A stretch of 64,000 nucleotides of DNA from JAPOXR01 sp965116115 (GCA_965116115.1 OZ220486.1:930001-994000), one strand, 5' to 3'. Positions 17,124 through 25,903 are shown, counted from the stretch's first letter. The notes: generated by a model from the sequence alone, not told the origin. A program made the numbers and translations.

Positions 17124-18569
17124 TCAGCCGTGATTGTGGATGACGGTCTTCAACTGCGTGAATTCACGCAGCGCCTCGAAGCCCTTTTCCCGTCCGTGGC
17201 CTGATTTTCCGATGCCTCCGAAGGGAAGCTCAATTCCGCCGCCGGCCCCGAAACAATTGATGAAAACCTGTCCGCAGCGGAGGGATTTTGATATCCGGGC
17301 CTGTCTGCCGCCGTCACGTGTCCAGACGCCGGCCACAAGACCGTATTCGGTCGCATTCGCAAGTTTCGCCGCATCGGCTTCGTCCGCGAAGGGCATGCAG
17401 GCGAGAACCGGTCCGAAGATTTCCTCAAGGGCGAGCGGCGCATCGGGCCGGACCGGCCCGAACAGCGCCGGCGCGACGAAATGCCCGTTCACCGGGGCCG
17501 ATTCAGATATTTTCCCCCGGGCGACGGGATCGGTCCCGGCGCCTTTCAGATAGTTTTCGACCCGGCGCTTCTGCGCGCCGGAAATCAACGGCCCGAGATC
17601 ACCGTCGTCATAATGCGGGGCCGCTGTGAGCCCGCTGAATCTTCCGGCAAGAGCTTCGAGGGTTTCATCAAAAACAGATTTTTGAATCAAAGCGCGGGAA
17701 CCCGCTGAACACGTCTGTCCGCTGTTCTGGATGACAGCCTTGACGATTGCCTCCAGCGCGGCATCGATATCGGCATCCTCAAATACGATCTGCGGCGATT
17801 TTCCGCCGAGTTCGAGCGTGCAGCCGATATGATTTTCCGCTGCGGAGGCCTGAACCAGCGTTCCGACCTCCGGCGAACCGGTGAATGATATGAAGTCAAT
17901 TCCCGGATGCGCCGCCAATGCGGCTCCTGCGGCTTCTCCGGTTCCTGTAACGACGTTGACCGCGCCCTCGGGGAATCCGGCTTCCATCGCGAGCTTTGCC
18001 AAATACACCGGCGTCATGGACGCTTCTTCCGCGGGTTTCAGCACGACGGCGTTTCCGGCCGCCAGCGACGGCGCCAGAGTCCGGCCAAACATCTGCGCCG
18101 GGTAATTCCAAGGCGTGATGTGGCCGGTGACGCCCAGCGGCTCGCGCACGGCTTGGACATGATAGCCGTTGATGTAAGGAATGATCTCTCCGTGCAGTTT
18201 GTCGGCCGCTCCGCCGTAGAATTCGCAATACCTGCTAGCCGCGGTGATGTCGGCCCGGGCCTGCGTCAGCGGTTTGCCGGTGTCCTGCGCTTCCAGACCG
18301 GCAAGGGTTTCGTGATGGCGGGCAATCAATCCGGCGAGCCTTGTGAGCAGACGTCCCCGTTCGGTTGCCGTCAGCTTTGACCAAGAGCCGTATTCAAAGG
18401 CGGACCGCGCCGCCGAGACCGCCTCGTCCACATCGGCCGCCGAAGAACCTGCCATTGAACTGAACTGTTCTCCGTTTGAGGGACAGAACACGGGTATCGC
18501 GCGTCTTTCTCTAGCGGATCGCCAACTGCCGCCGATCAGGTTCGTGTTTTCTGCGCAGCCGCCGCTCAT
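17124..18569 (-). CDS. NAD-dependent aldehyde dehydrogenase (betaine-aldehyde-dehydrogenase-like)
   Basis: 481 aa, the usual family length. Visible motifs: TPWNYPAQMFGRTLAPSLAA, cofactor glycines in SFTGSPEVG, catalytic Glu in LELGGKSPQIVF, catalytic Cys in QNSGQTCSAGSR, and LEEIFGPVLACMPF near the C terminus. The start at 18569 is chosen because MSGGCAENTNLIGGSW aligns with the family N terminus and GGAGAAA lies about 8 nt upstream. It is the first gene of the pair with the SDR. The closest subfamily by motif is betaine/aminobutyraldehyde-type, but substrate is uncertain. Confidence 0.93.
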   Translation of the reverse strand: MSGGCAENTNLIGGSWRSARERRAIPVFCPSNGEQFSSMAGSSAADVDEAVSAARSAFEYGSWSKLTATERGRLLTRLAGLIARHHETLAGLEAQDTGKPLTQARADITAASRYCEFYGGAADKLHGEIIPYINGYHVQAVREPLGVTGHITPWNYPAQMFGRTLAPSLAAGNAVVLKPAEEASMTPVYLAKLAMEAGFPEGAVNVVTGTGEAAGAALAAHPGIDFISFTGSPEVGTLVQASAAENHIGCTLELGGKSPQIVFEDADIDAALEAIVKAVIQNSGQTCSAGSRALIQKSVFDETLEALAGRFSGLTAAPHYDDGDLGPLISGAQKRRVENYLKGAGTDPVARGKISESAPVNGHFVAPALFGPVRPDAPLALEEIFGPVLACMPFADEADAAKLANATEYGLVAGVWTRDGGRQARISKSLRCGQVFINCFGAGGGIELPFGGIGKSGHGREKGFEALREFTQLKTVIHNHG

Positions 18570-18732
18570 GATGCGCTTTCTCCGCTGTCCGAGTCGTGAC
18601 ACCGCACATTTAAGACGAGTTCTGCCGGGATGAAATCCCCGCCGCATTCCCGAACGGCCGAAAGTCCGCAGCAGTTGAGAGCGGTCTCTGTGTCACACGG
18701 ATATATGCCTGTCAAAAGCCGTCGGCGCAACG

Positions 18733-18981
18733 GGGATTACCGGTTGGTTCAAAAAACTGAATTATTGCAATCAGACTCTGATTCCCGCTCCGCGTTGCCT
18801 GATCGAACGCGGCGCCGGATATGTGATCCCCGCTGTCAAGGACAACCAAGAAATGATCCATAACGAACTCAAGGCCATCGACTTCAGCGACGCATCTTGG
18901 CAAGAGACCGTCGACAAGGACCATGGCCGCATCAAGCGCCGCGGCCGCCCAGCACGGGTGCCGCCGGGCGATGCGCGCTGA
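18733..18981 (+). pseudogene. ISAs1 transposase internal fragment
   Basis: The plus strand reads GAGYVIPAVKDNQEMIHNEL, then FSDASWQETVDKDHGRIKRR. This is the segment of ISAs1 transposases around the second catalytic region (VKGNQ..L and DKGHGRIE). No start or end of an element is visible, and the fragment merges into a dead protease gene on the other strand near 18950. It belongs to the same transposase family as the element next to uvrB and the fragment at 60.1-60.4 kb. Confidence 0.75.
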
Positions 18982-19869
18982 CCTTGAAGACGTCCGCCGA
19001 CCGGAACAGTGCGTCCGGGAGCGGCTCGTTCCAGCGCCGGCCGGATCGCAGGGCATCCAGCGGCACCCGAAGCTACGCTGCCACCGCGCTGCACCATATC
19101 GCCTCGCGCCGTAAGCCCGGCTTCGGGGCGAGGCTGGGATTCGACAGGATCCAAACGCCAAGCCAGATATGCGCGAGTTCTTGGGCGAGAGTGAACATCT
19201 GCGCAGCTATCGTGTCCTGACCGTTGACGAAGATCAGCGGTGTGAGCGGGTCGCACAGCGGGAAGCCGCGAAACTCGGCGGAGTCGAGACGGCGGCGGTT
19301 GTTTCTCCTCATGACGAGGACAGCGGCCTCGTCGGCCCAGCGGATGAATTGCCGCAACGCATCTGTCCAGGTCGAACATTCCCGGCGGGCAGCCGGATTG
19401 AAATCCAAGATCTCCCGCATCCGGGCCACAGCCGTGCTATCCTGTCTCGGCTTCCCCTTGCCGGCGGCTGCCGGCAAGGGGAAGCGGGGGCGAACGTCCT
19501 CGCCAGTTCGGGCCGGGCCGATTGTCCCTTGATTTACAGAACCGTGACGCAGCATGGCCGGCCCGGCCTTCCCGGTCCCTGTATCGGTTCTGCCGTTCCT
19601 GGTAGCTGTAGATCGTGTTCAGCAGGTTGGGGCCGGGTCGCGTGACCGTGCGACCAGCGAAGGTGCGGAAGTCCGGGATGGGCACGGCTTCCTCCGGCGA
19701 CTCCAAGCGAAACAGATAGCCGACTGGCGTATGAACGGTTCGGGCGCGCGCCTCCACCTGCTCCTAGCCGGCCTCTCACAGGGGCAGCTTTCTGAAATTA
19801 GCTTTAGCGGCCAACTCTTCTTGCGCGATCCCAGCGCAGGATTTCGGGATTGACAGAAACGCGGGTCAT
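18950..19869 (-). pseudogene. HTH/ImmA-IrrE-type metallopeptidase, decayed
   Basis: Reads in pieces along the minus strand: start MTRVSVNPEILRWDRARR at 19869 (then frameshift), THTPVGYLFRLESPEEAVP and VPIPDFRTFAGRTVTRPGP near 19.7 kb, SYQERQNRYRD, then REILDFNPAARRE to MFTLAQELAHIWLG near 19.17 kb. This is the layout of XRE-ImmA/IrrE fusion proteins, which cleave repressors in mobile elements or toxin-antitoxin modules. The zinc motif HExxH has become QELAH (codon CAA). Several frameshifts, an inserted hairpin (19450-19485) and loss of the C terminus next to the ISAs1 fragment make it non-functional. Confidence 0.8.
19450..19485. repeat. REP-like hairpin inside the ImmA pseudogene
   Basis: Perfect 16-bp arms (GCTTCCCCTTGCCGGC and its complement) around the 4-base loop GGCT. 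It lies within the dead ImmA coding region, between the N-terminal segment and the catalytic domain, so it was probably inserted. No second copy was noticed in the window. Confidence 0.85.
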
Positions 19870-19955
19870 GGTTGCTCGGGCATAGGGATATTCAGGCAGA
19901 TACCCAGTCCGCGCATCACCGCGTAGCCAGGCCATTCGGGTGTGACACACCTTCT

Positions 19956-21098
19956 TCAAACATATTCCGGGTCCTCTTCGTCATCGCGCAAGACGCTCTC
20001 CAGTTGAGGGTTCAGCAGCTTCCATCGCTGGCCTGTCCGTTCGAGGTCTCCCTTGAGCACGACCGGTGCCCGATCTTTGTGGGCCTGAACCGCGCGCTCG
20101 TAATCGGCATGTTCCAGAACCGCCGCGACCGACTGCCATTGCCCGTCGATTTCGGTGCGGAACCTGATCGTCCCGTCCGCCTCTTCCTCTTTGCGTTCCA
20201 AGATGCGAATGAAGCCATGGAGAAGCATATCGGGCTTCGGCGCGCGCTCCCGCAGGAAACAGGCGGCCTCTCGCAGCAACGCGGCATCCGCCCGTCCGAA
20301 TCGGGAAATCGACGGCGGCGTCTTCACCGGCCGTGTCCGCGCCCACGAGACGCTGATATCCAGCCTCGGGAACGGTTCGATGATCTTGACCAGCGCCTCG
20401 CACAGATTGGCGCTTACCCCGTTGACCACTGCCTCTGCGAAGGCGCCCCCATCGCCGGAACCCACCCGCTCCACCGCCCGACGCACTGCGGCCATGGCCT
20501 CAGCAAGCCGTTTCGTCATTCGACGAAAGATCGGTGCGTTATGGTCATCCAGAATCTCGTCCTCGAACAACATCGGCATGGGCATCGGCATAGCCGGAGT
20601 CAGCAACGTCACGACGAAGCTGCCCTGGTCGGTCTGCCCGAGCCGCATCTGTCGCAGTAGGTCCGCCGCCTCGCTGTGCGCGCGAGCGCGGTACACCGGC
20701 CTCGGGTTGTTAAGCGAGCACGCCGCCGCCGTCACCATCTCGCTGGCGCCTTCGATCAGAGTCACACCGTCATTCAGTCCTAAGCTGCCGTCGTCGCCCT
20801 CCGCCGCCCGGATGTGAATCGCATCGCGGTCCGCTATCGCCAGCGCACAGTACACGGTTAACGTGTCCTGACCGGCGACCTGCGCGAAGGTTTCGATCAA
20901 TGCCGCCACCGCACTCGCATAGTCCCCGAGGCGCGTTGTAAGCGGCACGACGATTTCCGGCAGCGTATCGCCGACATAGATGTCCGAGTGCTCGCGGTAC
21001 GAGTCGCAGCGGCTCCAACCCGCGATGCGGGCGTAGGCAGACAGTGCCGCCGGCGAAATCGCCCGCAGCGCGTCGCGGTCTTGAATACTGACTTGCAT
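19956..21098 (-). CDS. Uncharacterised 380-aa protein paired with DUF4365
   Basis: I do not recognise a family with confidence. The protein is soluble, with no signal peptide or membrane segment. A region with TLPEIVVPLTTRLGDYASAV and IETFAQVAGQDTLTVYCAL suggests an alpha/beta fold, followed by a low-complexity AMPMPMPML run and an acidic C terminus (DDEEDPEYV). The start codon at 21098 overlaps the stop of the upstream DUF4365 gene, so translation was coupled and the two products probably work together. The frame is intact although both upstream partners are broken. The order hsdS tail - DUF4365 - this gene suggests accessory genes of a type I restriction locus or a small defence module (inference). 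Confidence 0.6.
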   Translation of the reverse strand: MQVSIQDRDALRAISPAALSAYARIAGWSRCDSYREHSDIYVGDTLPEIVVPLTTRLGDYASAVAALIETFAQVAGQDTLTVYCALAIADRDAIHIRAAEGDDGSLGLNDGVTLIEGASEMVTAAACSLNNPRPVYRARAHSEAADLLRQMRLGQTDQGSFVVTLLTPAMPMPMPMLFEDEILDDHNAPIFRRMTKRLAEAMAAVRRAVERVGSGDGGAFAEAVVNGVSANLCEALVKIIEPFPRLDISVSWARTRPVKTPPSISRFGRADAALLREAACFLRERAPKPDMLLHGFIRILERKEEEADGTIRFRTEIDGQWQSVAAVLEHADYERAVQAHKDRAPVVLKGDLERTGQRWKLLNPQLESVLRDDEEDPEYV

Positions 21099-21597
21099 CA
21101 GAGTTCTCCCGTCCTGGATTGTTCCATCAGCCTTTGCAGGGTCTCGACATCAAGTATGTTCCGTTCGGGGATATGAACGGTGACGGTCTTCTGACCGGTG
21201 ATTTCATCATGATCCCGCTGCAGGCTCAGCCAGTAGGCGCGGCGCCGCAGGATGAGAGCTTTCTCGGTCACGGACAACCAGCGCGCTTTGTCTTCGGGAA
21301 GCTCCAGCACCACGAGCAGCCGTGGCGTCTGTGTCCCGGTACGAAGATCGGCGTAGTTCTTTATGGACAGTCGAAACGGCAGGACGCCGTTTTTCGGCAT
21401 GATGAAACCGGCGGTAGCCTTGAGTTGCAAATCGAGAGCCGGGCGACGTGTACCGCCCGTCTGACCCGCAGATCGATGCTGTCCCGGTCTGGCCCCGGCG
21501 TTGAAGTCAGAAACCCCGCGCGCGCCGTCAACGCCTTGACATAAACCAAGGACAGCCCCTCCTTTCGGTCGGGATCGGAGAGCAGGCCGCTAATCAT
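21098..21597 (-). pseudogene. DUF4365-like protein, single frameshift
   Basis: Begins MISGLLSDPDRKEGLSLVYV at 21597 and continues LTARAGFLTSTPGPDRDSID. Near 21470 the frame is lost by one base; the downstream frame continues GGTRRPALDLQLKATAGF, LPFRLSIKNYADLR, TPRLLVVLELPEDKARWL, LILRRRAYWLSL. This is the DUF4365 domain: an Asp..QLKAT core resembling PD-(D/E)xK nucleases, followed by an RILVVL..P and RRxAYW segment. The start overlaps the upstream hsdS-like stop (ATGA), and the stop overlaps the 380-aa gene. One inserted base would restore a protein of about 166 aa. Confidence 0.7.
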
Positions 21598-21821
21598 GCA
21601 ACTCCTCCGACAATCTGTTCGGCATCGCGAAGTCGGATTTGACTGGAGAAGAGCTTGGGAAGGAATAGGTCGCGGGCTTGTACGAGCATCTGATTCGCTG
21701 GTTCGTTCATGATCGTGCCCTCTGAAAGTGGATCTATTTTCTCACCAAGCATTGAAAAGTGTGCGGTTTGGGAGACAGTTCGCAGCAACACACCGTAGGC
21801 ACTCTTGCTTGAGTATGGCAC
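21594..21821 (-). pseudogene. Type I restriction specificity subunit (hsdS) C-terminal tail
   Basis: The last 40 codons read NEPANQMLVQARDLFLPKLF then SSQIRLRDAEQIV. This is the closing helix of HsdS proteins (usually ..LRDTLLPKLLSGEIRV.DAE). Upstream the frame stays open for some 40 residues (YSSKSAYGVLLRTVS) but no target-recognition domain is recognisable, and no hsdM or hsdR lies in the window. It is best read as the stump of a deleted type I restriction operon whose last genes survive downstream. Confidence 0.55.
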
Positions 21822-22004
21822 ATCGTCGTAGCTTTCGAGGCCGCAAACGCTTGAAATTCTCTCAAATGGTGATAGGTTGAGCGGCTGACTACACTCCTTA
21901 TGTTAAACTATGAGACGCATCGCTTCAATTACAGACCGCCGTTCCGGTCGCGGACGGGGCGCGTTTTTCCCAGACGCACCGGTCACGCAGCAGCGTATTC
22001 GCTG

Positions 22005-22195
22005 AGAGCTTGTTCCATAATGCTGTATACAGTATGCGAGTCCGCTTAAATCACGATGTGTATTCTACATCTGGTATGTCAAATCGACTTTAGGAATAAA
22101 CTCTGAGACTGCTGGCTTGCGCATGACGGCGACAAGGACGGCCTTACAACATTTCCCCCGCTCGGTGGCCGGTCATAGAATTCAGATGTGTAAGT
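22005..22195 (-). repeat. Left arm of an inverted repeat around the AAA ATPase pair
   Basis: A 100-bp unit (22005-22104) beginning AGAGCTTGTTCC and ending GGAATAAACTCT, so the unit itself has short inverted ends. It is repeated in opposite orientation at 25377-25476 with about 6 mismatches. Just inside, 22115-22195 also matches 25305-25372 inverted. Together the arms span about 170-190 bp. Confidence 0.85.
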
Positions 22196-22199
22196 GGTC

Positions 22200-22255
22200 A
22201 GGCAGCGGGCAAGCGTTCCCGGAGACGGGATCATTCGCCGCTGAAGGTCACGCTG
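22200..22255 (-). repeat. Dispersed repeat containing GATCCCGTCTCCGGGAACGC
   Basis: On the minus strand this stretch reads ATGATCCCGTCTCCGGGAAC followed by GCTTGCC. The same sequence, including the preceding GGCGG, occurs on the plus strand at about 37876-37918. A more diverged version occurs at about 62310-62347 beside the IS66 right end. It contains the imperfect palindrome CCCGTCTCCGGG. Its origin is unknown. Confidence 0.65.
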
Positions 22256-22399
22256 GCGATTGATATAAAGATACTGCAGGCTCCTGAGCACGTTCTCGAT
22301 GTCGTCCCGCGACTTCAGATCAATTTTCAAAGTTTCGACAGCCGTCGCGCCTGAGCGGGCCGGCTTGATCGGGAGGCGCATACCGTGCCTCCCGGTCAA
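22255..22399 (-). pseudogene. ISNCY-like transposase N-terminal fragment (tentative)
   Basis: The minus strand reads AVETLKIDLKSRDDIENVLR then SLQYLYINRQRDLQRRM. This resembles the N-terminal segment of ISNCY-type transposases (METLKIDL.SRDDIP.LLRGLQYIY). After 22255 the sequence becomes the dispersed repeat also seen near 37.9 kb. The fragment is short and the assignment rests on this one motif. Confidence 0.45.
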
Positions 22400-22563
22400 A
22401 AACGCGGCGAAGATTGCCGCGATCAGGGCTTAATTGTCGGATTCTCAGCGAAAAAGCTGATTCTTTATAAGAATAAAATGTCTCAATACACTAAAAATGT
22501 TAAGAAAACTACTTTTCGTGCAAGCGCGAATTAGTTAGTCGAGCTTATGCCGTGCATGCGCGG

Positions 22564-22956
22564 TCACATTCCGGGTGCGGAGCCGTCGTCATCCCAAGGT
22601 TCCGCTGGCGGGGTCGGCGCGATGTCGTTCTCCGGCGACGATCGCTCCGGCTGCGGCAACCGCCGCCGTATGACAGCGGCGATAAAGCCGTCCAGGCCGG
22701 AGCGCTTCTCTTCGGATTTCCCCGCCAGACATTCGGACTCCGCTGTCGCGGCGTCCTCCCGCACCGCCGGCCAGCGGTCCCGAACCCGGCTGACCGGAAA
22801 CAACGCGTCATAGAAGAGGCCCAGAGGCCGCAGTTCTCCGGGATCGTCCTCATCCGGCTTCCAGATCAGAAAGTCGCGGATGCGCCGCGCCGGACATTCC
22901 GCGCCGGGAACGAAAGCGGCCTCGGCCACGACGAACAGTCCGCCGGTCCGCTTCAT
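22564..22956 (-). CDS. Small protein downstream of the AAA ATPase
   Basis: 130 aa from the ATG of MKRTGGLFVVAEAAFVPG. I do not recognise a family. The N-terminal half has hydrophobic beta-like segments (GGLFVVAEAAFVPGAE, IRDFLIWKPDEDDPG, LGLFYDALFP); the C-terminal half is charged and Pro-rich (SSPENDIAPTPPAEPWDDD). It begins 25 nt after the ATPase stop on the same strand; an in-frame TTG 18 nt upstream would leave only a short gap. The tight spacing suggests the two work together, but nothing in the sequence states the function. Confidence 0.5.
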   Translation of the reverse strand: MKRTGGLFVVAEAAFVPGAECPARRIRDFLIWKPDEDDPGELRPLGLFYDALFPVSRVRDRWPAVREDAATAESECLAGKSEEKRSGLDGFIAAVIRRRLPQPERSSPENDIAPTPPAEPWDDDGSAPGM

Positions 22957-22981
22957 CCCCGGCCGGGTTATCAAACGCCCC

Positions 22982-24442
22982 TCACGGACCCAGCCGGGCC
23001 GCCGTCTCTTCGCCGTCCTTCCGCGCCGCCGGCGCCTCGGCGGCAGGGTCGATGCCGAGACACTTAAGAACCTGTTCGGCCAGCAGCGGGGCGGCGAGTC
23101 TGAATTTTCCGTCTTCCTCAGCAACTAAGATGCCCTGCCGCTGTAATATTCTCAGATGGCCGGCCGCAAAACCGTCGGCCCCCGCCGCCGCCATCGCCCT
23201 GGTCATGGTCTCGGACGTCGCCGTCCCCTCCGCCTTAAGCAGCCGCGCCGCCGCCGCCAGCGACGGACCGGCGGCGGCATTGTCGGCGCAGCGCCCTGCC
23301 GCGGCCTTGACGATATGCTCAGCGAGGCTTGGAATTCCGTATTCCCATTCCCCGGGTTCCTCATCCCAGATGAAACCGGTGTGCAGCAGTGAACGGCGCA
23401 CCGCATCCCAGTCACCTCCGCTTTCAGCGACGATCCTGTCCGCGGTTCTCATCAAATCAAATTCGTTCGGGCGCCGCCGGCCCCTCCCGATTTCCAGCGC
23501 CGTCTCGGCAGCCGGGATCAGCATGCCCATGCGAAGCATCTCGTCTGTCCGCCCGCTGTAGAGATCATGCCGCGCCCTGTCAGCCGCCGCCGCGGCGGCC
23601 TCGACCTGCGGCATGCCGATGCGGGCAACACCTGATCCGGCGACCGTGTTCCAGAGCGCCTCTCCCCACAGCTGGATGAAATAAGGGTAACCCTGCGTCT
23701 CGTCGAGGACGGCGGACAGGGCCCGGTCCTCGAAACATGCCCGCTCCCCGAAGGGCTCGGTCAGCGCCCGGGCGGCGTCCTCCCGGATCAGCCGGCCGAT
23801 CCGCCGGATACTGATCCGTTCGGTGAAGGTCGAACCCGAACTGCGGAGAACCATCGACAGATCCGGCGTGCCGGCGACTACCAGCAGCATCGGGCGTCTC
23901 CGCGCCGCGGCTTGGAAGGCATTGAACCAAGGTCGGGCTGTTTCGGATGGCAAACCGTGGGCTTCGTCGATCAGCACAAGCAACCGACGGCGGCGGCGGG
24001 CGAGAGCATCAAGATGCAGGGCGACGGTCGCCGCCGCCCTGTCCGCCTGACCGCCGCCGATCCCTGCGGAGACGGACAGCCCGGGAATCCCGTCGATGCC
24101 GGCTCCTATGCGCAGGTCGCCTTTGCCGAAGCCGAACACGCCCCCTTTCAGAAACTTCAGCACACCGACAAGCGTATCAATGCCGGCGAAAGCCTCTATG
24201 GACAAAAAAACGGATTCAATCCTCTTCTTCTCAGCCTCTTTCTCAAGCCAAGCAAGCATGGCCGTCTTGCCGCAGCCGCGCGGACCCATGAGCTGAAGCC
24301 CGGAGACCCGGCGCTCTCCGCTGCGGAGAGCGTCCATCCGCTCATTGAGTTCCCGCTTCAGCGCCTCGCGCCCGGCCAGCACCGGAGGCAGATCGCCGAA
24401 GCCGGGGCGGAAAGGATTCCGGTCCATGCCGCGCGCCGCCAT
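22982..24442 (-). CDS. AAA ATPase, AAA_16-type
   Basis: 486 aa. The N-terminal NPFRPGFGDLPPVLAGRE is the usual lead-in of stand-alone AAA_16 ATPases. Walker A GPRGCGKTA is at about residue 53, a glycine-rich insertion follows (FKGGVFGFGKGDLRIGAG), Walker B is LLVLIDEAHGLP, sensor-1-like VVAGTPDLS. The region after that (GYPYFIQLWGEALW) is the small helical lid. The C-terminal third resembles winged-helix modules (LRILQRQGILVAEEDGKFRL). The start at 24442 has an excellent AGGAGG site 7 nt upstream. These ATPases are common in mobile and defence loci with unknown targets. The gene and its small partner lie between long inverted repeats (22005-22195 and 25305-25476). Confidence 0.8.
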   Translation of the reverse strand: MAARGMDRNPFRPGFGDLPPVLAGREALKRELNERMDALRSGERRVSGLQLMGPRGCGKTAMLAWLEKEAEKKRIESVFLSIEAFAGIDTLVGVLKFLKGGVFGFGKGDLRIGAGIDGIPGLSVSAGIGGGQADRAAATVALHLDALARRRRRLLVLIDEAHGLPSETARPWFNAFQAAARRRPMLLVVAGTPDLSMVLRSSGSTFTERISIRRIGRLIREDAARALTEPFGERACFEDRALSAVLDETQGYPYFIQLWGEALWNTVAGSGVARIGMPQVEAAAAAADRARHDLYSGRTDEMLRMGMLIPAAETALEIGRGRRRPNEFDLMRTADRIVAESGGDWDAVRRSLLHTGFIWDEEPGEWEYGIPSLAEHIVKAAAGRCADNAAAGPSLAAAARLLKAEGTATSETMTRAMAAAGADGFAAGHLRILQRQGILVAEEDGKFRLAAPLLAEQVLKCLGIDPAAEAPAARKDGEETAARLGP

Positions 24443-24514
24443 CTTTCCCTCCTGTCGCAGACCGTAACCGCGGTGATACCGGTCTGAATCCCGGCTGTGC
24501 ATCTTATTAACAAA

Positions 24515-24748
24515 GGCTCTTCTACAAATCGTATGCGCTCATGGTAAATTCGCTTTCGAAACCTCCGTTGCATCCAGACGGTTAAGTTCAAACACGACTG
24601 GCTGAAGGCGGTCCTGCGGCGTTACCGCGGCATTTCTTCCTCGTATCCCGGCAATCACATATGATGGTTTCAGCTGGATAATGCCTTCTCCCGTGCGTTT
24701 CTTGTTATCGCAGACGAAAGGTCGCGCACACGATTTGTAAACTGAGCC
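24515..24748. mobile_element. MITE, family A, copy 1 (234 bp, 8-bp duplication)
   Basis: Inverted ends GGCTC followed by TACAAATCGTATGC (left) and the complement with TACAAATCGTGTGC (right). Flanked by the perfect direct repeat TTAACAAA at 24507-24514 and 24749-24756. No coding capacity. Its sister copy is at 25526-25728. It lies just upstream of the AAA ATPase start. Confidence 0.9.
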
Positions 24749-25035
24749 TTAACAAAACAGATAATACTGGATTTGACCGTACCAAGTTTGTTGAGGATTT
24801 TAATGGTATGGTTCCCGTATGAAAAATCAAAGTGATTATTTCAAAACTGTTCAGCGAAAACCACGCCGGCAGCGGCGCGGCAAGAAATGGTTCCCGCGGA
24901 ATCAGTCCGCCGGTCATATCTGAAGCATTCACGGTCACGCCGTGAATCACAGCGCGGCCGGGCCGTTCAAGTCAACTGCCCTCGGGTGTAAGAGTTTGAA
25001 TCACAATTCGTGAACATTTATAAGCTTATGATCTC

Positions 25036-25350
25036 GTGGCGACGCCGCGGCTTATGGAGGGTCTGTCCTTCGGGGCTATGACAGCCGACCGGGCGTTCGA
25101 CGCCGGCTGGCTGCTCAAGGAGCTTGAGGAGCGCGGCGCCCAGGCGGTGATTCCCCCGAGGAAGAATCGGCGGCAGATTCGGGCAGCCCCGTTCGCCCGC
25201 GACAGCGGCGCGAAGAAAGGCGTCCGGCGAGTTCAGGGCGGACGCTTCCGTCCGAGGCGCGCGCTCTGCATGGCGGCTGTAGCGGCTGTGCGGTTCAATA
25301 AAGATATGTCCGAATTCTATGAGGCTCACCGGGCGGGGGAAATGTCATAA
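25036..25350 (+). pseudogene. IS5/IS427 transposase fragment
   Basis: Reads LSFGAMTADRAFDAGWLLKE and AQAVIPPRKNRRQIR, nearly identical to the corresponding part of the complete IS427 copy at 39.1-40.0 kb (LSFGALTADRAFDAGWLLKE). After RRQIR it diverges into sequence that matches the repeat beyond the right end of that element. The catalytic C-terminal HQIENFF segment is missing, so this is a dead fragment. It overlaps the right inverted arm of the ATPase region. Confidence 0.8.
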
Positions 25351-25476
25351 GGTCGCCCTTATCGCCGTCATGCGTAAGAGTTTGTTCCTAAAGTCGATTT
25401 GACATACCAGATGTAGAATACACATCGTGATTTAAGCGGACTTACATACTGCATACAGCATTATGGAACAAGCTCT
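25305..25476 (+). repeat. Right arm of the inverted repeat around the AAA ATPase pair
   Basis: The 100-bp unit at 25377-25476 (ends AGAGTTTGTTCC and GGAACAAGCTCT) is the inverted partner of 22005-22104. The preceding 25305-25372 matches 22115-22195 inverted and also matches 40110-40177 directly. The outer ends of the two arms are 3.47 kb apart. No target duplication is visible outside them. Confidence 0.85.
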
Positions 25477-25525
25477 GAGAACCCTGATCCGTCGCTTCGG
25501 GAATGCTCCGCCGACGAAATGTGAA

Positions 25526-25728
25526 GGCTCAATTTACAAATCGTATGCATCCATACTGTAATGTATTTATATACAAGGGGATAGATGTCATAGATCACAA
25601 GCGGTTTTGCCAGATACTTCGACAATTATTCTGCAGTATTATCAGTGTTTTGGGCTGAAAAACGCCTCCTCCCGCACATTTTTTCTGCGGGAACCCAAAG
25701 GCCGTGCATACGATTTGTAAATCGAGCC
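25526..25728. mobile_element. MITE, family A, copy 2 (203 bp, 8-bp duplication)
   Basis: Inverted ends GGCTC followed by TTTACAAATCGTATGC on both sides, with few mismatches. Flanked by the perfect direct repeat AATGTGAA at 25518-25525 and 25729-25736. The interior differs from copy 1 and has no coding capacity, so the family is defined by its ends. The 8-bp duplication fits several IS families; no element with these ends is present in the window. Confidence 0.9.
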
Positions 25729-25903
25729 AATGTGAAAGACGGAAAGGCCGCGTTTGCCGCGGCATCATCGACGGCGTCGCGGTCAACCGGCGGTCTGTTC
25801 ATGAACAGCATCCGCTGTGTGCGCTTGCATGTTGCCGGGAAAGCAGCCGCGTAAGCGGCTTGATTTTCACCTCCGGCGTCCCCGGAAGCGGCGGTAAAGT
25901 CCG

